A stretch of DNA of 18,103 nt from Parafilimonas sp. Lineage in GTDB: Bacteria; Bacteroidota; Bacteroidia; Chitinophagales; Chitinophagaceae. Shown here one piece after another: positions 1-5,799 of the stretch. The notes under the pieces are model-generated. The model had not been told where the DNA came from and did no database searches. It saw only the letters and a program-made list of their open reading frames with translations. The translations under genes were made by a program, and so were the position numbers. Positions within the stretch are counted from its first letter, which is position 1, and every line of letters begins with the position of its first letter. The stretch lies in assembly GCA_025927795.1 (NCBI GenBank), contig JAICKT010000038.1:1-18103 (forward strand). The letters are read 5' to 3'.

Positions 1-679
1 AAGCCAGTAATGAGTCAACAAGATTTTCATACGCTTTATCACTGTTATCATGCAAATATTGTTGGGCGATATTATCGGGTGCAGGCATGCCGATTAAATC
101 AAGTGATACACGTCTTAATAAAGTGGCTTTATCTGCTTCAGGTGCCGGAGATAATTTATTTTGTTGAAGTTTATTGTAAATGAAATAATCAATGTCGTTT
201 TTTGCCCAGTCATTCTTCTTTGCCGGAATCAAACCAAAGAATGATGCTTTTGGTTTTGGCACTTCTGTTTTTGTAACAGGAACATACGCCCAATGTGTAC
301 CCCATTTGGCGCCTTGTTTCACCCAATCACGCAAAATATTTATTTCATCTTTTGATAATGGATCGTGATGATATGGCATGCGGTCTTCAGGATCATTTGA
401 CGTGATGCGGCGAATCATTTCACTGTGGTTTGGGTCGCCGGGAATGATAGCGTACTTTCCGTCTTTGCATTTCTTCAATGCGAGGTCACGAAATAAAAAA
501 CTAAGGTTGGCTTGTTGGCGAACACCGCCATGACAAGTGATACATTTTTTATTTAGGATGGGTTTGACTTGCGTGATGTAATCTATTTGTTGATGATTCG
601 TGGTGAGATAAAAAATAACTCCGACCATCACAATTACAGTGGAAAGTAAAATGAGTTTTTTATTTAGAACGAACATCAT
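1..679 (-). CDS. PSCyt1/DUF1549-domain protein, N-terminal part (3' end outside window)
   Basis: About 226 codons lie in the window and the frame is open at the left edge, so this is the N-terminal part of a larger protein. Reading on the minus strand from ATG (677-679; a second ATG follows directly), residues 8-26 form one hydrophobic membrane anchor or uncleaved signal. A haem-binding C46-I-T-C-H50 follows, with RMP near residue 101 as a possible distal-Met ligand, matching the planctomycete-type cytochrome domain PSCyt1. From about residue 161 the sequence NDIDYFIYNKLQQNKLSP and RRVSLDLIGMPA match the start of DUF1549 (PSCyt2). Complete family members usually continue into DUF1553 and total several hundred residues. 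They are often encoded beside DUF1501 proteins, but that side is outside the window. The domain assignment is sure. The cellular role (periplasmic electron transfer or polysaccharide-linked oxidation) is not established for the family, and I do not assign one. No convincing TAnnTTTG promoter was found upstream. Confidence 0.88.
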   Translation of the reverse strand, partial: MMFVLNKKLILLSTVIVMVGVIFYLTTNHQQIDYITQVKPILNKKCITCHGGVRQQANLSFLFRDLALKKCKDGKYAIIPGDPNHSEMIRRITSNDPEDRMPYHHDPLSKDEINILRDWVKQGAKWGTHWAYVPVTKTEVPKPKASFFGLIPAKKNDWAKNDIDYFIYNKLQQNKLSPAPEADKATLLRRVSLDLIGMPAPDNIAQQYLHDNSDKAYENLVDSLLA

Positions 680-786
680 CGGCAAACGTGTTGAAAGAGG
701 ATAAAGGTAAGAAATTAGATTTCGAGAATCATTTAAGAATAGCTGTGACCTTTAGCCTAAGATTGTATTTCTTCCGCGCTGTATGT

Positions 787-895
787 TTGTCACTTTCTTT
801 GCCTTGATGCAAAGAAAGTAACCCAAAGAAAAATCAAGGACGGCATGAACGCTCCGCGCATCCGTCCGAGCCAACGCCTCCCTCTGTGTTGCTTG
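787..895 (+). repeat. Structured dispersed repeat, copy A (pseudoknot-like)
   Basis: Stem P1 pairs 792-801 (ACTTTCTTTG) with 810-819 (CAAAGAAAGT), ten perfect pairs. Its loop holds CCTTGAT (802-808), which is exactly complementary to ATCAAGG at 833-839, giving a possible H-type pseudoknot helix P2. The linker between them is A-rich. Stem P3 pairs GGACGG (838-843) with CCGTCC (862-867) around an 18-base loop (844-861) that can itself form ATG/CAT and CGC/GCG pairs. A tail to about 895 is nearly identical to copy B. P2 and P3 share two bases, so full versions of both cannot form together. Whether this acts as RNA or as single-stranded DNA is unknown. Confidence 0.75.
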
Positions 896-1005
896 GTTTA
901 TAAAAGCAAATTTTTATTATTCAACCACATTTCTGAAAGGCTTACTTCTTTTGAATCACTTATAAAATTAAGTGTTCATTATGCACCGGCGCGACCTGCG
1001 CTTTT

Positions 1006-1071
1006 TTGTTCTGATAAGGCTTTGCCATCAGAACAATGTCGCCTGCGGCGAAACCGAAGCGCAGAATGCGC
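1006..1071. repeat. Three consecutive hairpins inside the repeat island
   Basis: Three inverted repeats follow each other closely. The first pairs 1006-1015 (TTGTTCTGAT) with 1027-1036 (ATCAGAACAA), ten perfect pairs, and its loop contains a further GGC/GCC pairing. The second pairs TCGCC (1039-1043) with GGCGA (1047-1051) around TGC. The third pairs GCGC (1059-1062) with GCGC (1068-1071). They lie between the oppositely oriented repeat copies A and C and may be part of the same larger element. No function is assigned. Confidence 0.6.
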
Positions 1072-1222
1072 CTCGTTCGTGATAGGTTTTAAACAACTTT
1101 CTTTTTATGACCGGAAATTCAATTACATTTTAGAAATGTAAAAAGTAAGCAAGCTGTTAAGCCTAAACATCAAGGCTCAATTGCTGAAAAAGCGATAGCA
1201 CAAAAGCTTAATCAGGGCGAAC

Positions 1223-1290
1223 GAGCGAAAGTGCTGCATATCTTTCGCTCTTGATTTTTTGCTCCACTTTTGTATCAAGACAAAAGTGGA
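1223..1290 (-). repeat. Structured dispersed repeat, copy C (inverted, divergent)
   Basis: Read on the minus strand, P1 pairs TCCACTTTTGT (1290-1280) with ACAAAAGTGGA (1273-1263), eleven perfect pairs. Its loop CTTGAT (1279-1274) is complementary to ATCAAG at 1255-1250 after a short A-rich linker. P3 follows directly: GAGCGAAAG (1250-1242) pairs with CTTTCGCTC (1231-1223), nine perfect pairs around a ten-base loop. The order of elements equals copies A and B, but the P3 sequence, its loop and the tail differ, so this is a separate subtype. It points toward copy A, so A and C bracket the stretch 787-1290 as inverted ends. Confidence 0.7.
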
Positions 1291-1353
1291 AATAAAAGAA
1301 ATGAAGCATGAAAAGAGTTAATGCAATAAGAAATAAGCTTTAAAGTTTTTACT

Positions 1354-1570
1354 GTGAAACAAAAATTTAAAGTAGGTGACATGTTACATGGAATTCTGAA
1401 GCGGGTCATGTGTCAGGAACGATCATTAAAATTCATACGGCTGATTTTGATTATAAAGGTTACACACATCATGCTTCAAAAGATGAACCGCAATATGAAT
1501 CAAAAGCGATAAAACGGAGCATGTTGCTGCGCATAAAGGTTCGGTATTGAAGAAGATGAAAAAGAAATAA
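1354..1570 (+). pseudogene. DUF2945 (Hva1_TUDOR) protein gene with two frameshifts
   Basis: Read with frame changes, this stretch encodes a complete small protein of about 72 residues. It runs from KQKFKVGD, through WNSEAGHVSGTIIKIHTADF and DYKGYTHHASKDEPQYE, to KSDKTEHVAAHKGSVLKK and a TAA stop at 1568-1570. This is the conserved DUF2945 / hypervirulence-associated TUDOR-like family, small basic proteins of unknown function common in Bacteroidota. The first shift lies near 1381-1389, where one extra base would restore GDMVTWNSE. The second lies near 1497-1502, where one extra base would restore QYEIKSDK. Both are net single-base deletions. The apparent start is GTG at 1354. Conservation on both sides of each shift means either very recent decay or sequencing error. 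It sits between repeat copy C and the toxin-antitoxin pair. Confidence 0.85.
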
Positions 1571-1656
1571 TTATAGAAAATTTGAGGTTGAAAACTTTGC
1601 AGAGCAATGCATAGTGCTCCAAAGTTTGAAACCACGCAGAGCATGCGTTAAGTCTA

Positions 1657-2013
1657 TCAATAACTCTGTATCAATACATCAGTTGGGATTTTTAATTTGC
1701 TATGCAGTTGGCGAATCATATCAATTGAAAGCTTTCTTTTTTTATTCAGGATTTCACTTGCACGGCTCTGCAATCCTACAACCTTTGCAAGGTCTGCCTG
1801 TGTATAACCCAATTGTTCCATCCTGAATTTTATAGCTTCAATTGGGTCCGGGAGACCGACGGGAAAATGTTCGTCTTCATATTTTTCAATAAGGATACCC
1901 AATACCTCTAATTCATCTCCTTCAGGTGAACCTTTTTTTGCATCAAAGATTTTCTCTAATCTTTCCAAAGCAGCATTATAATCTTTTTTTGTTTTTATAG
2001 GTTTTATTGTCAT
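1657..2013 (-). CDS. higA: HigA-family antitoxin, XRE-type HTH
   Basis: A 118-residue protein, the second gene of a toxin-antitoxin pair. The N-terminal part (about 1-58) is acidic and typical of HigA antitoxins related to YgjM. A helix-turn-helix of the XRE/Cro type covers about residues 59-112, with QADLAKVVGLQSRASEILN as the helix-turn-helix core. In the family the antitoxin binds and neutralises the HigB mRNA interferase and, with it, represses the operon promoter. The ATG lies three bases after the toxin stop codon, so the two genes are surely co-transcribed. A palindrome at 2341-2353 upstream of the toxin gene is the likely operator. Assignment to the HigA family is firm; activity was not tested. 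Confidence 0.93.
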   Translation of the reverse strand: MTIKPIKTKKDYNAALERLEKIFDAKKGSPEGDELEVLGILIEKYEDEHFPVGLPDPIEAIKFRMEQLGYTQADLAKVVGLQSRASEILNKKRKLSIDMIRQLHSKLKIPTDVLIQSY

Positions 2014-2016
2014 TGC

Positions 2017-2310
2017 TTAAATTTTTGTTGCATCAATCTTATCATATTCTGGGTGTGTTCCGATAAACCGAATCCAGACCATCTGGTAATCATAATTAAT
2101 CTTCACTATCAACCTGTATTGATTTCCCTTTATATTAAACACAACACGATTACTTATAAGAAAGCTTGCAGTTGAATATTCTTTCTGTATGTCTTTTGTA
2201 TTTTTCCATTTTGCTTTGCTTGCTTCCTGAAACCACGCTTTTAATTGCTGTTCACAATCTGCGTGCCTTTGCCAAAATTCACGAAGTATCTTTTTAGCGA
2301 TTACTCTCAA
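2017..2310 (-). CDS. higB: HigB-family mRNA interferase toxin
   Basis: A 97-residue protein matching the HigB_toxin family (RelE superfamily), ribosome-dependent mRNA cleaving enzymes. Visible family hallmarks are the N-terminal RVIAKKILREFW, the central basic strand RLIVKINYDY (66-75) and the C-terminal RFIGTHPEYDKIDA with H86 and Y89. The start codon is TTG at 2308-2310. An in-frame TAA lies immediately upstream, and homologues begin at this same residue, so TTG must be the true start; a weak start could keep toxin output below antitoxin output. The toxin-first order is the usual HigBA arrangement. A -7 element at 2332-2325 puts the transcript start only about eight bases before the start codon. 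Confidence 0.93.
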   Translation of the reverse strand: MRVIAKKILREFWQRHADCEQQLKAWFQEASKAKWKNTKDIQKEYSTASFLISNRVVFNIKGNQYRLIVKINYDYQMVWIRFIGTHPEYDKIDATKI

Positions 2311-2324
2311 TTAATGAATTTTAT

Positions 2325-2332
2325 CAAAGATA
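2325..2332 (-). promoter_or_regulatory. Putative -7 element of higBA promoter
   Basis: On the minus strand this reads TATCTTTG, an exact match to the Bacteroidota -7 consensus TAnnTTTG. It predicts transcription starting near 2318, leaving a leader of about eight bases before the higB TTG codon. No clear -33 TTG was seen at the expected spacing; the palindrome at 2341-2353 occupies the spacer instead. Confidence 0.55.
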
Positions 2333-2340
2333 TTAAAAGT

Positions 2341-2353
2341 TCCCGATACGGGA
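2341..2353. promoter_or_regulatory. Putative HigA operator palindrome
   Basis: TCCCGATACGGGA is an inverted repeat with five-base arms (TCCCG/CGGGA). It lies about eight bases upstream of the putative higBA -7 element, in the position of the promoter spacer, and is much richer in G and C than its surroundings. HigA antitoxins are known to autoregulate through palindromes at their own promoter, so this is the best operator candidate here. Binding is inferred. Confidence 0.5.
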
Positions 2354-2456
2354 TATTTATTCGTAAATCAATTTTACATTTTGAATTATAAATCACAAAG
2401 CTTAGCATAGAGGTAACACTTTTCTAAATTTCTATTTTCGCAACCAATTTATGGAT

Positions 2457-2545
2457 GTCACTTTCTTTGTCTTGAAAAAAGAAATGCGAAGCATTTATCG
2501 AGACAATAACACAACGTAATGAGCGAGATAAAGTACCAAAGAAAA
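2457..2545 (+). repeat. Degenerate structured repeat, copy D, apparently interrupted
   Basis: GTCACTTTCTTTG at 2457-2469 is identical to the start of copy A (789-801) and is followed by the CTTGAA loop motif (2471-2476). The expected continuation AAAGTAMCCAAAGAAAA only resumes near 2529. The roughly 45 bases between look inserted and begin with a perfect small hairpin, AAATGC GAA GCATTT (2482-2496). No downstream TTCAAG partner and no P3 stem are left. It stands 40 bases before intact copy B in the same orientation. Confidence 0.5.
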
Positions 2546-2584
2546 CATTTTTTGAAATTGTATTTTTCGTATGAATTTATGCTT

Positions 2585-2691
2585 GTTACTTTTTTTCTCT
2601 TGAAAGAAAAAAAGTAACCAAAAAAAGTTCAAGACAAACATGATCGCTCCGCGCATTTTGTCTTGCCAGCGCCTCCCTCTGTGTTGCTTGC
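2585..2691 (+). repeat. Structured dispersed repeat, copy B (pseudoknot-like)
   Basis: P1 is a perfect 14-base-pair stem, 2585-2598 with 2605-2618. Its six-base loop CTTGAA (2599-2604) is complementary to TTCAAG at 2628-2633. P3 pairs CAAGACAAA (2630-2638) with TTTGTCTTG (2657-2665) around an 18-base loop (2639-2656) that differs from that of copy A at one base. The tail to about 2691 matches copy A closely. Compared with copy A, the P3 stem sequence is almost entirely different yet fully paired. Confidence 0.75.
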
Positions 2692-2693
2692 TA

Positions 2694-2740
2694 ATGTTGA
2701 TTCATACCATTGATTTTAATCACAATGGTTATATCAACAT
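2694..2740. repeat. Imperfect nested hairpin after repeat copy B
   Basis: ATGTTGAT (2694-2701) pairs with ATCAACAT (2733-2740), and inside it CCATTG (2707-2712) pairs with CAATGG (2723-2728), separated by a small internal loop. It directly follows the conserved tail of copy B. It has no U-tract, so it is unlikely to be a terminator. It may be the downstream boundary of the repeat element. Confidence 0.5.
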
Positions 2741-2837
2741 CGCTGACATTTATTAAAAATTATTCAGCATTTAGAAACTGTGGCTACTAAAATTTCAATA
2801 ACTTTAAAACTGTATCATTCATTTAAACCAGGCTGCT

Positions 2838-4586
2838 ATGAAATCACTTGCTCTTCTAATAATCACTGCTACACTTCTCTTCAGTTTTGTACACACCCAC
2901 ACAACACCTGCTCCACTTATTGATGAAGCCGCAAGAGAAAAAGCTTTGCAAAAGAAACATGCTTTTACAATCGGCTGCAGTCCCAACTTTGCGTTGTTTA
3001 ATCCGGAAGATTCTGCCAACACAATTCCGTTATTGGATGGCTGGGGAAATTACCGCATGCCGGTAACTGCATCCAGCGACAGTGCAGAAATTTATTTTGA
3101 GCAGGGCATTAATATGTATTATGGCTTTCATATTATAGAATCGCTGGCATCATTTGTAAAGGCAACAAAGTTTGACAGCAGCTTTGCAATGGGTTATTGG
3201 GGAACGGCGCTGGCTTATGGTCCAAACATTAATGACCTGGGTTATGCTGCATCACCGGAGGCAATTGTTGCTATGCAAAAGGCAAAAGAGTTTAGCAGTA
3301 ATTGTACTGCTGTTGAAAAAGCTTTGATTGATGCGATGCAGGTGCGATATAGTGATGATACAACGCAAACACGTGAATACTTAAACCAGTTGTATGCAGA
3401 TGAAATGAAAAAAGTACACAACAATTTTCCTGAAAGTGTTGATGCAGCTACCCTGTATGTTGATGCATTAATGTTACAGCATCCGTGGGATTTATATACC
3501 AAAACATACGAGCCTAAACCATGGACGCCTGAAATTGTGAATACACTTGAAGCCATTTTAAAAGTTTCGCCTGAACACCCCGGCGCTTCCCATTATTATA
3601 TACATGCTGTTGAAGCTTCTGCACATCCTGAAAAAGCAATCCCTGTTTCTGAAGAACTCGCATCACTCATGCCCGGTGTTGCACATGTAGTGCATATGCC
3701 TTCACATATATTTATTCGTTCAGGGTATTATAATGAAGGTGAAAAAACAAATGAGAAAGCTGTAAAAAGTTATTACGATTACCTCAGCAAGTATCCTGCT
3801 GTTGTAAATAACTCGCCTTTATATTTAATTCATAACCTGCACATGCAGGCAACATGTGCTAATATGGATGGTCAGTTTGCATTGGCTTTAAAATCATCTT
3901 TTGATTGCAGAAATAGTTTTGATACCAGCTTTTTATCTGTGCCTGATTTTTTCGGAACATTTGTTCAGTATGTTTATATGACGCCGTACTTAACTCTAAT
4001 TCGTTTTGGTAAATGGGATGATATTTTGAACACGCCGGAAATTTCTTCGAATTATATTTATGCAAACCTGCTTTGGCATTACGGGCAAGGATTAGCGTAC
4101 GCAAGAAAACATGATTTCACCAATGCATTAAAGCAATTGGATTCATTAAAAATTGATATGCAGAATGACCAGTTAAGAGCGCCTGCGCCCAATTATGCAA
4201 ACCCGGGAATAAACGGTGCAATGGTTGCACAGAAAATTTTACAAGGCGTTATTGCAGAAGAACAAAATGATTTGAATACTTCTATTATTTATCTGAAACA
4301 GGCAGTGGCAGAAGAAGACAGCATGATTTATAATGAACCGAAAGATTGGGTGCATCCTGCAAGACAATATTTGGGAAGTGTTTTATTGAAAGCGAAAAAA
4401 TATGCGGAAGCAGAGCGTGTATATAAAGAAGACCTGGCAATCAATCCTCATAATGGATGGAGTTTAACAGGTCTTGCTATTGCATTTGACAAGCAAAATA
4501 AAAAAGAGGAAGCGGCTAAAATAAAATCAGAAGCAGCAACAGCATTTTCAAGAGCTGACATAAAGATTACTGATTCTGTATTTTAA
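2838..4586 (+). CDS. Exported TPR-like repeat protein
   Basis: A 582-residue protein with an N-terminal hydrophobic signal (about 3-19). The body is a series of helical repeats of TPR type: repeats are clearest around 84-125 (EQGINMYYGFHIIESLASFVKA), 325-470 and at the C-terminus, where a classical TPR pattern (AKKYAEAERVYKEDLAINPH followed by GWSLTGLAIAFDKQNK) is seen. A strongly conserved-looking block, HYYIHAVEAS with H286-MPS-H290 and IFIRSGYY, marks a recognisable family of uncharacterised bacterial TPR proteins. The histidines could bind a metal or cofactor, but this is speculation. It is a single gene, convergent with the regulator that follows. The ATG start precedes the signal peptide directly. 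A substrate-binding or scaffold role in the periplasm is likely, function otherwise unknown. Confidence 0.85.
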   Translation: MKSLALLIITATLLFSFVHTHTTPAPLIDEAAREKALQKKHAFTIGCSPNFALFNPEDSANTIPLLDGWGNYRMPVTASSDSAEIYFEQGINMYYGFHIIESLASFVKATKFDSSFAMGYWGTALAYGPNINDLGYAASPEAIVAMQKAKEFSSNCTAVEKALIDAMQVRYSDDTTQTREYLNQLYADEMKKVHNNFPESVDAATLYVDALMLQHPWDLYTKTYEPKPWTPEIVNTLEAILKVSPEHPGASHYYIHAVEASAHPEKAIPVSEELASLMPGVAHVVHMPSHIFIRSGYYNEGEKTNEKAVKSYYDYLSKYPAVVNNSPLYLIHNLHMQATCANMDGQFALALKSSFDCRNSFDTSFLSVPDFFGTFVQYVYMTPYLTLIRFGKWDDILNTPEISSNYIYANLLWHYGQGLAYARKHDFTNALKQLDSLKIDMQNDQLRAPAPNYANPGINGAMVAQKILQGVIAEEQNDLNTSIIYLKQAVAEEDSMIYNEPKDWVHPARQYLGSVLLKAKKYAEAERVYKEDLAINPHNGWSLTGLAIAFDKQNKKEEAAKIKSEAATAFSRADIKITDSVF

Positions 4587-4677
4587 TGTAAGGATGTTGA
4601 AAGCTTGATAAACATAAACAAAATTCAAAGTCAGTAATCATGCAATATGAAGCTCAAAATGCAAATCATTAAAAATA

Positions 4678-5661
4678 TTAAACCACCGCTTCTTTATTAT
4701 ACCTGCTTTTGTATTCTAATGGTGATATGCCGGTAATCTTTCTAAACACTTCACGAAATGCTTTTACATCAGCATAGCCAACATCATACATTACTTCATT
4801 AATTGTTTTGCGTGTGTTTTCAAATGCTTTTTTAGCTGATTCTATTTTTACTCTCTGTGCATATTCAAGCGGTGTATTGCCGGTAGCTTTTATAAAACGC
4901 CTGTCGAAGTTTCGCCTGCCTGCTGCAAACTTTACAGACAAATGTTCGATAGATATTTTTTCATGTATATTTTTCTCAATATAAGATTGCGCTTTTTGAA
5001 CCATTTCATCATCATGTGATTTCTGTCCTGAGAAAATTGCAAATGCAGATTGACGCTGCCTGTCAATATCAATCTGAAAAACTTTAGCACAAAAGATTGC
5101 GGTTTGCCTGTCGTAATATTTTTCTATTAAATAAATAATGAGATTTAAAAAAGAAAATGCACCGCCATTTGTATAAATGCCATTTTCATCAGTAATCAGC
5201 CTGTCTGTTTGCAACTTTATTTCCGGAAACATTGTTCTTAAATCATTTGCAGCAGACCAATGCGTAGAGCAACTTCTTCCATCCAATAAACCGGATGATG
5301 CCAATAAAAATGCACCGGTGCAAATGCTTGCTATTTCAGCACCATGTTTATATTGTTGCTCAATCCATTCAATCATCAGTTTATTTTGCTTCACTGTTTT
5401 TTGATAGTTATGATTTAAGGAGGGAATGATGATAAGGTCGGTTTTTGTTATCGCATGTATGTTGGTATGCGGCTTTACCGTAAACAATCCGTCATAGTAT
5501 TCGACTTTTTTAGAGATGCCGGCTAATTCAATTTTAAACAATTCTTTGTTCCATTTTTCTTTCCAGTATTTATTAGCTCTTGTAAAAATTTTATATGCGC
5601 CAACTATACTGCTTAAGTTGTTGCCTTCGCCGACAGGCACTAATATGGTAAGATGTTTCAT
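4678..5661 (-). CDS. GlxA-type transcriptional regulator (DJ-1/PfpI domain + AraC HTH)
   Basis: A 327-residue protein when started at ATG 5659-5661 (MKHLTILVPVGEG). A TTG six codons upstream keeps the frame open but lies inside the predicted -7 promoter element, so I reject it. Residues 1-190 form a DJ-1/PfpI (glutamine-amidotransferase-like) domain with the cysteine elbow SICTGAF (C114). Residues about 220-322 form an AraC-type double helix-turn-helix, with the signature region VMYDVGYADVKAFREVFRKITGISPLEY. In the GlxA family the first domain is thought to sense a small ligand rather than to be catalytic. The gene is divergent from two SRPBCC genes, so these are plausible targets. The product is a cytoplasmic DNA-binding activator or repressor; the ligand is unknown. 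Confidence 0.92.
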   Translation of the reverse strand: MKHLTILVPVGEGNNLSSIVGAYKIFTRANKYWKEKWNKELFKIELAGISKKVEYYDGLFTVKPHTNIHAITKTDLIIIPSLNHNYQKTVKQNKLMIEWIEQQYKHGAEIASICTGAFLLASSGLLDGRSCSTHWSAANDLRTMFPEIKLQTDRLITDENGIYTNGGAFSFLNLIIYLIEKYYDRQTAIFCAKVFQIDIDRQRQSAFAIFSGQKSHDDEMVQKAQSYIEKNIHEKISIEHLSVKFAAGRRNFDRRFIKATGNTPLEYAQRVKIESAKKAFENTRKTINEVMYDVGYADVKAFREVFRKITGISPLEYKSRYNKEAVV

Positions 5662-5676
5662 CTTTAAAACTTTCAG

Positions 5677-5707
5677 CAAATATAGAAATATACTATGTCC
5701 AAATCAA
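5677..5707 (-). promoter_or_regulatory. Putative promoter of the GlxA-type regulator
   Basis: On the minus strand, TTG (5707-5705) is followed after 20 bases by TATATTTG (5684-5677). This fits the Bacteroidota -33 TTG / -7 TAnnTTTG pattern in both sequence and spacing. Transcription should begin near 5670, about nine bases before the chosen ATG at 5661, which supports that start choice. Confidence 0.65.
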
Positions 5708-5755
5708 CCCATTAGAAAGTCTATTTTACACCCCCTTAAAGTATGATTAAGACAA

Positions 5756-5763
5756 TAGTTTTG
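5756..5763 (+). promoter_or_regulatory. Putative -7 element of the SRPBCC gene pair
   Basis: TAGTTTTG matches TAnnTTTG exactly and lies 36 bases before the ATG of the first SRPBCC gene. No good -33 TTG is present at the usual distance, which would fit a promoter that needs the divergent AraC-type activator. That dependence is inferred. Confidence 0.5.
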
Positions 5764-5799
5764 TGGAAGAAATTTATTTATTAAAAGAAATATAATCAA

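Larger units (their letters stand above)
680..1353. other. Non-coding stretch, repeat and hairpin rich
   Basis: No credible gene was found in these roughly 670 bases. From about 787 onward they are occupied by repeat copy A (787-895), a run of three local hairpins (1006-1071) and inverted repeat copy C (1223-1290). An open frame at 845-1141 lies inside the repeat and starts in the loop of its second stem, so I regard it as non-coding. Bases 680-786 form the upstream region of the cytochrome gene, with nothing distinctive seen in them. Confidence 0.6.
2311..2837. other. Non-coding stretch with repeats between higB and TPR gene
   Basis: This gap holds the higBA promoter region (2325-2353), a degenerate repeat copy (2457-2545), the well-preserved copy B (2585-2691) and an imperfect hairpin (2694-2740). 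Bases 2741-2837 are the upstream region of the TPR-like gene; no TAnnTTTG match was seen there. No open frame in the gap resembles a protein. Confidence 0.6.

Noticed and set aside
845..1141. Open frame of 98 codons on the plus strand
   Set aside because: It starts inside the loop of repeat copy A and runs through a chain of hairpins. The start region is repeated in copy B without an equivalent frame, and the composition (Cys, Arg, Ser rich) is not protein-like.
1142..1254. Protein-like reading near SIAEKAIAQKLNQGERAKV ending in a stop at about 1252
   Set aside because: No start codon, upstream stop, and its end overlaps P3 of repeat copy C; my frame count across it is not certain. It may be the tail of a lost gene, but it cannot be supported.
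1426..1644. Minus-strand open frame over the DUF2945 region
   Set aside because: It is antisense to the recognisable DUF2945 sequence and has no protein-like features of its own.
5662..5679. Upstream TTG start for the GlxA-type regulator
   Set aside because: The codon overlaps the predicted -7 element, and the added six residues are not family-like; ATG at 5661 gives the normal N-terminus.
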